This document shows positions 35,525 to 45,265 of a stretch of 58,921 bases of DNA, in pieces (the stretch's first letter is position 1; the number at the start of each line of letters is the position of its first letter). A model generated the notes under the pieces. The model was not told the origin of the DNA. It worked only from the letters and a program-made list of their open reading frames with translations, and ran no database searches. This DNA is from an uncultured Flavobacteriales bacterium (GTDB taxonomy: Bacteria > Bacteroidota > Bacteroidia > Flavobacteriales_D > Parvicellaceae), in NCBI GenBank assembly GCA_913042175.1, contig CAJWIX010000005.1, positions 1 to 58,921 of the forward strand, written 5' to 3'. The translations under genes were made by a program, and so were the position numbers.

Positions 35525-36595
35525 ATGAAGAACATTTTTGGTGTCCTTATTTTTACCATTTCTATAATATCCTATGGGCAAAATTTAAATACGCCCAAAT
35601 ACAGTAATGAATTTTTAAACATTGGTGTTGGAGCAAGAGCGCTTGGGATGTCTAATGCAGTAATTACTAGTACAGAGGATGTTATGAGTGGTTACTGGAA
35701 CCCAGCTGGACTTACTAACATTGACCAGGACCTTCAAATTGGTTTGATGCATGCAGAATATTTCGCTGGTATAGCTAAATATGATTTTGGAAGCATTGCC
35801 AAAAATATCGATGAAAAAAGTGCTGTAAGTTTTTCGTTTCTGAGGTTTGGTGTCGACAATATTCCTAATACTACTGAGCTAATAGACGCACAAGGCAATA
35901 TTAATTACGATAGAATCTCCTATTTCACAGCAGCAGATATGGCGTTTATCATGAGTTATGGTAGAAAATTAAATGATCAATTTTCCATTGGTGGCTCAGC
36001 GAAGATAATTAATAGAAAAGCTGGAGATTTTGCAAATGCATGGGGGTTTGGAATTGATTTTTCCGCCAAGTACCAATATAAGTCATGGAAATTTGCAGTA
36101 ATGGGTAAAGACATTACATCCACATTTAATGTATGGAATTACCATCTTAGTGATGAGATGATCAATACGTTTATTGAAACAGATAATGAGTTACCACAAA
36201 ACGGCATTGAACTTACTATGCCTAGAATAATTTTAGGCGGAAGCAGGTTAACCTCTTTTAAAAATGACATTAGTTTATTAACGGAACTCAACTTTGACCT
36301 TACAACAGATGGAAATAGAAATGTTTTAATTTCTGGAAATCCAATTTCTATAGACCCTCATATGGGTTTTGAATTAAATATTAAAGATTTGGTTTTTATA
36401 AGATCTGGAATTGGAAATATTCAAAAGTACACGGATAATACCAATAAATCTATTTATACCCTTCAACCAAATATAGGTCTTGGATTAAAAATTAAAGGAG
36501 TAACAATTGAGTATGCACTAACTGACATTGGAGATGCATCTGTTGCTTTATATAGCAATATTTTCTCCCTGAAGTTTGACTTAAACCCTAATTAA
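35525..36595 (+). CDS. PorV/PorQ-family outer-membrane protein
   Basis: 356-residue outer-membrane beta-barrel of the PorV/PorQ (FadL-like) group linked to type IX secretion; PorV carries cargo from the translocon to the sortase. It has a signal peptide (about 1-18). Then comes the group signature FLNIGVGARALGMSNAV (about 30-46) followed by GYWNPAGLTNI (about 57-67). The remainder is amphipathic strands ending FSLKFDLN. A TATCTTTA element at 35507-35514 may be its -7 box. The PorU2-like peptidase gene starts one base after its stop, so the two form a unit. The main-system PorV cannot be distinguished from a paralogue by eye. Confidence 0.85.
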   Translation: MKNIFGVLIFTISIISYGQNLNTPKYSNEFLNIGVGARALGMSNAVITSTEDVMSGYWNPAGLTNIDQDLQIGLMHAEYFAGIAKYDFGSIAKNIDEKSAVSFSFLRFGVDNIPNTTELIDAQGNINYDRISYFTAADMAFIMSYGRKLNDQFSIGGSAKIINRKAGDFANAWGFGIDFSAKYQYKSWKFAVMGKDITSTFNVWNYHLSDEMINTFIETDNELPQNGIELTMPRIILGGSRLTSFKNDISLLTELNFDLTTDGNRNVLISGNPISIDPHMGFELNIKDLVFIRSGIGNIQKYTDNTNKSIYTLQPNIGLGLKIKGVTIEYALTDIGDASVALYSNIFSLKFDLNPN

Positions 36596-36596
36596 T

Positions 36597-39500
36597 TTGA
36601 ATTATATAAAAACATATTGGCTATGTTTTTATTTAGTTTTTAACGGCTTTATAGCTTTTGGGCAACAATACGGAAATGAGTGGATCAACTACAACCAAAG
36701 CTATTTATATTTCCCTGTAGTTTCATCTGGAATTCATCAAATAGATTACTACACATTAAATAATGGGTTAAATGCTATTGGGGCAGATTTAAGTCAAATT
36801 AATCATGATCAGTTACAACTATTTGGAAGAGAAAATGAAATCTCTATAAGTGTTAATGATTTTAATAATAATGGCTACATAGACAGTGTAGATTTTATCA
36901 CATTCTACGCCAAAAAAAATGATGGATGGATAGATCATTTAGCTTATGATACGATAACCAATATGCCGGATGCATATTATAGTTTATTTAATGATACTAT
37001 CAATTATTTTTTAACCTGGAATAACAGTTTCAATAATAAAAGGACACTTAATGAAACTGATATTAATTACAGTAATTACACCCAAAAAACCTTTTGCTGG
37101 AAAGAAGAAATTGTCAAATACAATAGTGAATATGTACCCGGGGCTCAACAAAGTGGATTATCTAGCCCCAAATATGAATTAGGTGAAGGTTGGGCTGGCC
37201 CAAGACATCAAAAAAATGGGTCCTACACAGAAAATGTTAATACGGCTAATTATCAACCTACAGGGCCAGATGCTTTTGGAATTGCAAATATCATCGCTTC
37301 AAATTCATCCACCGCCAATCTTAATAACGAAAACCACAATACTAAGCTTTATGTAAATAGTAATTTAATTTATGATTCTTCCTATTATGGATATGCTTGC
37401 CTTCATCTCAATTTCAACTTATCTAGCAGTTTAATCAGCAATACTACTGCCGTAAATCACACCATTTCTAATATTGGCCAAGGAACTGACTACCAATACG
37501 TGTCGTCTATTGCTTTATGGTATCCTCATAATTTTAATTTTTCATCCTACAATGAAATTATATTTGGACTAAGTCATAATGCAGGGCAAAAACAAAGAAT
37601 TTCTATAACGAATATGTTAAATGGAGCAGTAAATCCAAAGTTGTACTACTTGGATGATATTGACAGAACCATTCCTTTAGTATTTGCCAATAACAATTGG
37701 GAGGCTGTTATACCTCCTCCATCTTCAGATAGTGTGTTATTATTTCTCTATGATTCATCCAATGTACTTAACGTAACTGATTTAACCCCTGTAAACCAAA
37801 ACGGCAGCTTTACTAATTTCCCAGCACTACAAGTTGATAGTGCTTATATCATAATAACCCATAAAAATTTACTTTCTTCTTCAAGACAATATGCTTCATA
37901 CCGATCTGTTCAATACGATACTTTAGTCGTTGATGTAGAAGAACTGTATCATCAATTTGGTGGGGGAATATTCAAAAACTCTATTGCTATAAAACGATTT
38001 TTAACATTCACTATGGATCAATGGCCTGCATGGCCCTCCCATCTTTTTTTGATTGGGAAATCAGTAAAGCCAGCTCCTGAAGCCTATGAACCAGGCTCAA
38101 GAAAAGATAGTGCCTCATATGCTATTAATTTAGTTCCTACTTGGGGAATGCCAGGATCTGATAATCACTTTTCTACAAACATTTATGATGGCACCAGAAG
38201 TTATTTAATTCCTACTGGAAGATTAAGTGCTAATTCGGCCAGTGATGTAGACGAATATTTACAAAAAATGATGGAACTTGAATCCAATCAAGATCCAATG
38301 AGTAACTATACAATTGCCGAAAAAGAATGGCAAAAAAACGTATTGCATTTTGGAGGTGGATCTGACAGTACTGAACAGGTTTATATCAATGGGTGGCTGG
38401 AGATTTACAAACGGCTTATCGAAGATACGCTATACGGTGGTACTGTTTTTACTTTTAATAAAGATCCTTTTTCAAATGACATCAATAACAACGATTTTCA
38501 ATTTGTCCAATCTAAATTAGAAGAAGGAGTATCATTAATTACATTTTTTGGTCATTCTGGTTCTTCTATAGGGTTTAGTCAAAATATTGATGCTCCTGAA
38601 AATTGGAATAATCAGGGTAAATATCCTGTAGTTATTGGACTTGGCTGTTACACTGGCGATGTTCACGGAATTGACAACTTTTCCTATGGAGAAAAAATTG
38701 TGAATGCTCCCAATGCAGGAGCAATAGGTTTTATATCTACAAGTTCATTGGGTAAAATTCCCTATATCAATAATTATGCTGAAGTATTTTATGAACAAGT
38801 GAGCCCATATTATTATGGACAAACTGTTGGGCAGCAGATGCTACAAACTGTGAAAATTATTGACAAGCAAAACGCTACGCTTTATTGGAATCCAGCCTAT
38901 GAATCTTGTTACAATGGCATGGCCTTACAAGGTGATCCAGCTGTGAGAATAAATTCACATCAAAAACCTGAGTTAATTTTAGATGAAACTAGAGCTTGGT
39001 TTACACCTGAACAAATCGATTTAGCTGCAGATTCGTTTGATGTAAATGTAGTTATATCAAATGTTGGAAAAGCATTTAGTGATTCTTTTAGAGTAGAAGT
39101 TCAGCAATTTTTCCCAGACCTTAGTGATACGCTTTATTCGAAAGATGTTGGTGGTGTACGTTATAGAGATACCATAATAATGAGATTACCTCTAAAACCT
39201 GAAAAAAGTATTGGCATTAATGATTTTCGAATTAGTGTAGACCTACCAATTTCTTCTATAGATGAACAATTTGATGATTTTACCAATAATGAGATTTATA
39301 AAAACACCATTATTTCTACCAATTCTTTAATTCCTATTTGGCCATATCAGTACGGCATTGTTGGCACTGATAGTATCACCTTAAAAGGATCTACAATGAA
39401 TCCTTTTGAAAAGGAAAAGAAATATTTTTTTCAGTTAGATACATCACGATTTTTTAGCTCTCCATTTTTAAAAGAACAAGAGGTAATTTCACTAGGTGGA

Positions 39501-41801
39501 GTTGTTGAAGCTTCACCCTTAAATTGGATAAACAACAATACTGGTTTAAATGACCCATTAACACTAACAGATAGCACTGTTTATTTTTGGAGGTGTGCGG
39601 TAGATAGTAGCGTTATTAAATGGGAAGAAAGGTCTTTTCAATTCATTAATAATAAATGGGGTTGGAGCCAAGCCCACTTTCACCAAATTACAGATAATAA
39701 TTATACCAATATTTTAATTGATTCCAACTTAAGAAGATGGGAATTTGACCCTACAAATTCCACTATTATGGTGGATAGCTATGTAAACTTCACCACTGGT
39801 GCTCAATGGGAAGGTACATCATGGAGATTAGGAGGTGATCTTATGGACTATGGGGGGTGGCTTTGGCCAAGTATTATTGTAGGGGTGGTGGACAAAAGCA
39901 GCTTAAAGCCTTGGTGTGTTGAATCAAGTAATGGAATAGATTGTGAAGATTGCCATAGCTATCATTGTGTTGGTCAGTTCAATGGTGAAAATGCTACCTG
40001 TTCAAGTGCACAATCAAATTTGGGCAGAAATAGATGTCATAAATTTTTTATTTTTCATTACAGGTACACCCACGAGCTGGATTCATTAGCAAACTTTTTA
40101 ACGAACTATATTCCAGATTCAAACTATGTAATAGCCTATTCATATATTCCTGAGAATTTTTCTTCTCCGGCACAATTATATAATCAGTGGCCTACAAGTT
40201 TATTCAATGCTTTTAACAACTTAGGGGCTACAGGTTTTCAGCCTGGAATGGCAGATGACGGATTTGTCTTTTTCACCAAAAAAGGAGATGTAAACTCTAC
40301 CATAGAAATACATACTACAGACTCCTTATCAGGAAGTAGTCCAAACCCTGTGGAATATTTATCGACACAACAAGATATTATCGGGAGAAATGGTGTGGGT
40401 TGGATGAAGACAAATACGATTGGGCCAGCAAAAAATTGGAATGCAATATATTGGAATCACCAAAATATTGATGTCAACAATTCTGATTCCTTAGTACTTT
40501 CTGTATACGGAGTAAACAACATTAATAGTCAAATGCATTTATTTGACACAATCTTTAGCAATAAGGATTCTATTTTAAATCTTTCATCTATTGTAGATCC
40601 TCAGCTATATCGATCTTTAAAGTTTGAATTATTTTATTTTGATAGTATAAATGGAACTCCGGCAAAAATGAAAAATTGGATGGTACTTTACGATCCTGCC
40701 CCAGAATTAGCCTTGAATCCTAAAAAAGGATTTTATTCAAATTTTGATGACCCAATTAATCAAGGTGCATTTGGAGAATTTGCCATTGCTATAGAGAATA
40801 TATCTCCTTTTGATATGGATAGCTTATTAACCGACTACACTACCTATAATGAAAACTACTCTTATAGTAACCTCAATTACGAAAGAAGTGATTCACTTAG
40901 AAGTCATGATGTTTTTCTGGACACTATTTCATTTAATACTACCTCTTTAAATAATCAAAATTTTTTACAGACCACATCAAATCCTAGAGTCAATGGAAAT
41001 ATTCAAGATCAATTGGAACAATACTACTTTAACAATATTGCTATTAACCCATTCCAAATAGCATCAGACAAAATCAATCCTCTTTTGGATGTTACTTTTG
41101 ATGGGGTTCATATCATGAACCAAGATATTATAAACAGCCAGCCTGAAATTATAATTACACTAAAAGATGAAAACACAATCTTAATGTTAAATGAAGATGC
41201 AGACACTTCAAATATTCAGATTTATTTAATGAGGCCAAACCAAAATAATTGGGATAGAATTCCTTATCAAAATCAACAAGATATTATTCTTGATTATGTG
41301 CTTGCTGATGAACAGAACCCATTCAAAATTACCTATCATCCAATTTTTACAGAAGATGGTATTTACCAACTTAAAGTTCAAGGAAGAGACAAAAGTGGAA
41401 ATATTAGCGGTGATAGCGAATATGAAATAAGTTTTGAAGTAATCAATCGTTCTACCATAACTAACATATTTAATTACCCTAATCCCTTTTCTTCAAAAAC
41501 ACATTTTGTTTTTACTTTAACTGGCCATGTCATTCCTGACCAAATTAAACTGACTATTTTAAACGTATCTGGTAAAGTGGTTAAACAAATAAATTTAACA
41601 GAAGAAGAGTCGATAAAAATAGGACATAATATGACTCAATATTATTGGGATGGAAGGGATGAATATGGTGACCCATTAGCCAATGGCGTTTATTTATATA
41701 AAGTTGATGCTTTAATTAATGAAACTCCTATAGAAAATAGACCAACTAATGCAGATCAAGCATTTAAAAAAGGTTTTGGAAAAATGTATTTGCTTAGATG
41801 A
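36597..41801 (+). CDS. C25-family cysteine peptidase, type IX secretion sortase PorU2-like
   Basis: 1734-residue exported protein with a signal peptide (about 1-22, starting from TTG at 36597). The gingipain-type C25 domain (about 400-800) shows FFGHSGSSIGF with His653 and VIGLGCYTGD with Cys684, the expected His/Cys pair. C25 sortases such as PorU cut T9SS sorting domains and attach cargo to A-LPS. Unlike PorU (about 1100-1300 residues) it has a long C-terminal part: Ig-like segments, six clustered cysteines at 1107-1147, a segment resembling ILEI/PANDER domains (about 1150-1230), and a FlgD-like ending (about 1640-1734, NYPNPFSS onward). This layout fits proteins labelled PorU2. It is coupled to the PorV-like gene and overlaps the following GT-C-like gene by four bases. 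Confidence 0.85.
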   Translation: MNYIKTYWLCFYLVFNGFIAFGQQYGNEWINYNQSYLYFPVVSSGIHQIDYYTLNNGLNAIGADLSQINHDQLQLFGRENEISISVNDFNNNGYIDSVDFITFYAKKNDGWIDHLAYDTITNMPDAYYSLFNDTINYFLTWNNSFNNKRTLNETDINYSNYTQKTFCWKEEIVKYNSEYVPGAQQSGLSSPKYELGEGWAGPRHQKNGSYTENVNTANYQPTGPDAFGIANIIASNSSTANLNNENHNTKLYVNSNLIYDSSYYGYACLHLNFNLSSSLISNTTAVNHTISNIGQGTDYQYVSSIALWYPHNFNFSSYNEIIFGLSHNAGQKQRISITNMLNGAVNPKLYYLDDIDRTIPLVFANNNWEAVIPPPSSDSVLLFLYDSSNVLNVTDLTPVNQNGSFTNFPALQVDSAYIIITHKNLLSSSRQYASYRSVQYDTLVVDVEELYHQFGGGIFKNSIAIKRFLTFTMDQWPAWPSHLFLIGKSVKPAPEAYEPGSRKDSASYAINLVPTWGMPGSDNHFSTNIYDGTRSYLIPTGRLSANSASDVDEYLQKMMELESNQDPMSNYTIAEKEWQKNVLHFGGGSDSTEQVYINGWLEIYKRLIEDTLYGGTVFTFNKDPFSNDINNNDFQFVQSKLEEGVSLITFFGHSGSSIGFSQNIDAPENWNNQGKYPVVIGLGCYTGDVHGIDNFSYGEKIVNAPNAGAIGFISTSSLGKIPYINNYAEVFYEQVSPYYYGQTVGQQMLQTVKIIDKQNATLYWNPAYESCYNGMALQGDPAVRINSHQKPELILDETRAWFTPEQIDLAADSFDVNVVISNVGKAFSDSFRVEVQQFFPDLSDTLYSKDVGGVRYRDTIIMRLPLKPEKSIGINDFRISVDLPISSIDEQFDDFTNNEIYKNTIISTNSLIPIWPYQYGIVGTDSITLKGSTMNPFEKEKKYFFQLDTSRFFSSPFLKEQEVISLGGVVEASPLNWINNNTGLNDPLTLTDSTVYFWRCAVDSSVIKWEERSFQFINNKWGWSQAHFHQITDNNYTNILIDSNLRRWEFDPTNSTIMVDSYVNFTTGAQWEGTSWRLGGDLMDYGGWLWPSIIVGVVDKSSLKPWCVESSNGIDCEDCHSYHCVGQFNGENATCSSAQSNLGRNRCHKFFIFHYRYTHELDSLANFLTNYIPDSNYVIAYSYIPENFSSPAQLYNQWPTSLFNAFNNLGATGFQPGMADDGFVFFTKKGDVNSTIEIHTTDSLSGSSPNPVEYLSTQQDIIGRNGVGWMKTNTIGPAKNWNAIYWNHQNIDVNNSDSLVLSVYGVNNINSQMHLFDTIFSNKDSILNLSSIVDPQLYRSLKFELFYFDSINGTPAKMKNWMVLYDPAPELALNPKKGFYSNFDDPINQGAFGEFAIAIENISPFDMDSLLTDYTTYNENYSYSNLNYERSDSLRSHDVFLDTISFNTTSLNNQNFLQTTSNPRVNGNIQDQLEQYYFNNIAINPFQIASDKINPLLDVTFDGVHIMNQDIINSQPEIIITLKDENTILMLNEDADTSNIQIYLMRPNQNNWDRIPYQNQQDIILDYVLADEQNPFKITYHPIFTEDGIYQLKVQGRDKSGNISGDSEYEISFEVINRSTITNIFNYPNPFSSKTHFVFTLTGHVIPDQIKLTILNVSGKVVKQINLTEEESIKIGHNMTQYYWDGRDEYGDPLANGVYLYKVDALINETPIENRPTNADQAFKKGFGKMYLLR

Positions 41802-43258
41802 TGGATATTTCATTTAACTCATTGAAAAAAAATCCATATTTAATTTTAAGCCTAGCTTGTATATTATGCTACGTTCCCTTTTCTACTATTGGTTATTTAT
41901 CTGATGATTTTATTTTTTTAAGTTACTACAATATTGAAGGTTGGAATATGATCTTTTCTAATTTTCATGATGCTTTTTTTATTCCATTAACACATATTGT
42001 TCAATTAATCTTATTAGAAATATTTAATCAGCATTCGTTCTATATTCATTTATTCCAGATCTTTTTACACCTTTTCATTGCATTGCAACTCTACCATTTA
42101 ACATCTACAGTATTAAAATTTGATTTACTTAAATCACTACTAGCATCACTTTTTTTTATCCTGCTTCCATTTCAGGCGGAATGTATTCTATGGTTTTCAT
42201 CCATCGGGTATCAATGTTGCCTTTTGTTTACATTATTGGCCATTAAATGTTTTTACAAGGAGCAACTAATTATGTATATCATATTTATGGTTTTAGCTAT
42301 TCATTGTAAAGAAATAGGATATATTATTCCTCTATTGACCATTGGGGTATACTTTCTGAATAATAAAAATATAAACCTAAAATTTTGGATTGGATCAACC
42401 ATATTGGTCATTGCATCATCTCTTTTATTTCGATATATGGTTTTAGGTGAAATTTTAGGGGGATATGGTGCAAACACACATTTAAATTTTGAACCTCAAA
42501 CCATCATAAAAGTAATTGCTGGATATATTATTAAATTCTTTTCTTTTTCAAGGTTTGCCTTGTCTGAGGAACAAATTTTATTGCAATTCCTAATAGTTTT
42601 ACTATTGATTTCACCACTCCTGATTTCAAAAATTAAAGCAAAAAAATATAAGCCAATTTTGCTGTGGATTTTCTTTTTCGTGGTCTGTCTTCTCCCTGTT
42701 ATTAACTTGGAAATTACTTCAATAAAATCAATTCAATCAGATCGTTATGGTTATTTTGCTTCAGTACCTGTAGTGATTTTATTTGCAAGTGCAATATCCC
42801 ATTTTAAACAAAACATTTCCTATTTAATCTCAACTGCAGCGTTACTGACTTTAACTATCTTAACTACTTATGATAATTTTAAATGGAATAATGCCTCACA
42901 GCTTTGTGAAAACTATTTAAGTAAGCTTACAGCACTTGATTTATCATCAAAAACAATCTTATTACTTAATGTTCCCGATAATTACAAAGGAGTGTACGTA
43001 CTAAGAAATGGGGTCAATGAACATCTCAAATCCAAAAGTATTAACACAGAAATATCCATAAAAAAATACCAAACATTTTTTCAAAAAGATGGTGGATTAG
43101 TCTTAAAAGATTTAAAATACCATGATTATCATGCTGAAACCTATACTGAAAATTCAATTCAAAAAATAGGCAATTATCAAAATGAATTTGATCTAATACT
43201 CTATTTTAAAAATGGTAATTTCTATGAAGCAGATAAACTTACATTTGTGAACGATTAA
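41798..43258 (+). CDS. Polytopic membrane protein, GT-C glycosyltransferase-like
   Basis: 486-residue protein with about ten to eleven membrane segments and a soluble C-terminal part (about 385-486). The first outside loop contains YLSDDFIFL (about 27-35), an acidic DD pair like the catalytic loop of GT-C glycosyltransferases that use lipid-linked sugars. FFILLPFQAECILWFSS resembles the next conserved helix. The family is not named with certainty; homologues are usually annotated as hypothetical membrane proteins. It overlaps the PorU2-like gene by four bases, which suggests coupled translation and possibly a shared envelope glycan function (inference). Confidence 0.62.
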   Translation: MMDISFNSLKKNPYLILSLACILCYVPFSTIGYLSDDFIFLSYYNIEGWNMIFSNFHDAFFIPLTHIVQLILLEIFNQHSFYIHLFQIFLHLFIALQLYHLTSTVLKFDLLKSLLASLFFILLPFQAECILWFSSIGYQCCLLFTLLAIKCFYKEQLIMYIIFMVLAIHCKEIGYIIPLLTIGVYFLNNKNINLKFWIGSTILVIASSLLFRYMVLGEILGGYGANTHLNFEPQTIIKVIAGYIIKFFSFSRFALSEEQILLQFLIVLLLISPLLISKIKAKKYKPILLWIFFFVVCLLPVINLEITSIKSIQSDRYGYFASVPVVILFASAISHFKQNISYLISTAALLTLTILTTYDNFKWNNASQLCENYLSKLTALDLSSKTILLLNVPDNYKGVYVLRNGVNEHLKSKSINTEISIKKYQTFFQKDGGLVLKDLKYHDYHAETYTENSIQKIGNYQNEFDLILYFKNGNFYEADKLTFVND

Positions 43259-43267
43259 AGTTTTTAC

Positions 43268-44035
43268 ATGTTAATTGATACACATACACATATCTATTTA
43301 GAACATTTCGATGATGATCGAAACGAAATCATTGATAAGTGTAAAGCTTTAGATATCCAAAAGTTATTGTTGCCAAATATAGATGTTAGTACTATTAGTG
43401 CTTTGCATAAAACTTGTGAAGAATACCCCATTTGTATACCTATGATGGGGCTACATCCTTGCTCAGTGAAAAAAGGTTTTGAAAATGAACTATCTGTAAT
43501 TAAAAATCACCTTTTTAATGGGAAATATACTGCTGTAGGTGAAATTGGGATAGATTTATACTGGGACAAAAGCACTTTGCCAATGCAACAAATAGCATTC
43601 AAGGAGCAAATCACTTGGGCTAAAGAGTTAAACCTTCCTATTGTTATCCATGCAAGAGAATCTTATCAAGAAATTTTTGACGTAATTGATGAAGTTCATG
43701 ACAATAATTTAAAAGGTGTTTTTCATTGCTTTTCAGGGAATATAGACCAAGCAAAAAAAATAATAGATTATGGCACATTTAAATTGGGTATAGGTGGTGT
43801 TGTTACTTTTAAAAATGCTGGTTTAGATAAAACATTAAAAGAAATATCGTTAGAACATTTGGTTTTAGAAACTGATTCTCCTTATTTAACGCCAACTCCA
43901 CACAGAGGAAAAAGAAATGAAAGCTCCTATTTAAAATTAATTGCAGAAAAACTAGTTGAAATATATAATTGTAATTTTGATGAAATTGCTGAAACTACAA
44001 CTGAAAATGCCAAAATTATTTTTAAGCTGGATTAG
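43268..44035 (+). CDS. TatD-family metal-dependent hydrolase
   Basis: 255-residue TIM-barrel hydrolase of the TatD DNase family. The metal ligands are in DTHTHIYLEHFDDDR (4-18), VGEIGIDLYWD (Glu near 93), IVIHARESYQE (His), GVFHCFSGN (His) and VLETDSPYLTP (Asp near 204). Members act as 3'-5' exonucleases or D-aminoacyl hydrolases; the cellular role is not visible here. Its last 29 bases overlap the start of the DUF4105 gene in another frame. Confidence 0.93.
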   Translation: MLIDTHTHIYLEHFDDDRNEIIDKCKALDIQKLLLPNIDVSTISALHKTCEEYPICIPMMGLHPCSVKKGFENELSVIKNHLFNGKYTAVGEIGIDLYWDKSTLPMQQIAFKEQITWAKELNLPIVIHARESYQEIFDVIDEVHDNNLKGVFHCFSGNIDQAKKIIDYGTFKLGIGGVVTFKNAGLDKTLKEISLEHLVLETDSPYLTPTPHRGKRNESSYLKLIAEKLVEIYNCNFDEIAETTTENAKIIFKLD

Positions 44036-45215
44036 TCTTCTTGTCCTTTTTTTTGTACCCAAAATTAACTTGGGAAAGAACCTATTAAAAGGGAATTACC
44101 TTGAAGAGGTTCGAATTAGCATAATCACATGCGACCCTGGTGATGAAATTTACAGTCTCTTTGGTCATAGTGCATTAAGAATTAATCACAAAAAAGGAAA
44201 ACAAGATATCGTTGTCAATTGGGGCATATTTGAATATGATGAAAACCAATTATCCTTTGGATACAAATTTGCAAAAGGTAGATTAAACTATTATATGGGA
44301 ATTCAAAACACCTCAGATTTCCTAAAGGAATATGTCTATTTCCAAAGAGGGGTTAGAGAACAACTATTGAACTTATCTGCTTCAGAAAAGGAGGGAATAT
44401 TAAAATTTATTGATGAAAATTACAAGCCAGAAAACAGAAACTACAAATATGAATTCTTTTTTGATAATTGTTCTACCAGAGTTAGAGAGCTATTAAAAAC
44501 CGTTTTTAAATCAGAATTAAAATGGGGCTCACATTCTTCAGCAAACAAAAAAACATTTAGAGATATAATTCATCAAAACCTGGCTTCTCAACCATGGCTA
44601 ATGTTGGGTATTGATCTTGTATTGGGTAAACGAATTGATCAAAATGTGACTAACGAAAATCTAATGTTTTTACCAGAGTATTTAGAGTCAATTATTGATT
44701 CAACTACTATTTCTTCAAACCAAATCACTAAAAATTTAGTAGCAAAAAAAACAACACTGATAACTTCCAAAATCAAATCAAAAACAACAACAAGCGTGTC
44801 AATATATGGATGGGTTATTCTTACTATAACAATTTTAGGGCTTTTCCTTCAACAAGAAAAATTAGTAAATTTTTGGGCTGCTTTGTTATTGTCATTTACT
44901 GGAGTTCTTGGTTTAGCACTTTGTTTCATGTGGATTGGCACAGATCATCAAGCCACTAAAGACAATCTAAATATTCTTTGGGCAAATCCATTTCATTTAT
45001 ATTTAGTTTGGATAATTATCTCCAAAAAATGGAATAAATTTTCATTGGTATACATTATTATTTTTGGGTTCATTCTTTTAGCAACCATCCTTTTTTGGTT
45101 TGGAATGGTCCAAGATTTTAATGATACCATCAAACCACTTATCATCTCTTTAGCCTTAATTTTCTTCTATTACTACAGAAAAAATAAAATTGTCATATAT
45201 AATGCAAACAAGTGA
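44007..45215 (+). CDS. DUF4105 (Lnb N-terminal periplasmic-like) domain membrane protein
   Basis: 402-residue exported protein with a membrane-anchored end. The open frame extends back to 43956, but the ATG at 44007 gives a proper signal peptide (PKLFLSWISLLVLFF). The DUF4105 domain (about 35-200) shows a circularly permuted papain-like pattern: GDEIYSLFGHSALRI with a candidate His, and FFFDNCSTRVRELL with a candidate Cys. The C-terminal region has four to five membrane segments (about 270-395). The substrate is unknown; the domain also occurs near lacto-N-biosidases. It overlaps tatD by 29 bases. Confidence 0.82.
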   Translation: MPKLFLSWISLLVLFFVPKINLGKNLLKGNYLEEVRISIITCDPGDEIYSLFGHSALRINHKKGKQDIVVNWGIFEYDENQLSFGYKFAKGRLNYYMGIQNTSDFLKEYVYFQRGVREQLLNLSASEKEGILKFIDENYKPENRNYKYEFFFDNCSTRVRELLKTVFKSELKWGSHSSANKKTFRDIIHQNLASQPWLMLGIDLVLGKRIDQNVTNENLMFLPEYLESIIDSTTISSNQITKNLVAKKTTLITSKIKSKTTTSVSIYGWVILTITILGLFLQQEKLVNFWAALLLSFTGVLGLALCFMWIGTDHQATKDNLNILWANPFHLYLVWIIISKKWNKFSLVYIIIFGFILLATILFWFGMVQDFNDTIKPLIISLALIFFYYYRKNKIVIYNANK

Positions 45216-45265
45216 TTTGGATTAAAGCTTTATGATTAAATTAGCTCCTCAAATTTTATAATACC

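Noticed and set aside
43956-44006. Longer start for the DUF4105 protein
   Set aside because: It would add a hydrophilic stretch before the signal peptide and deepen the overlap with tatD.
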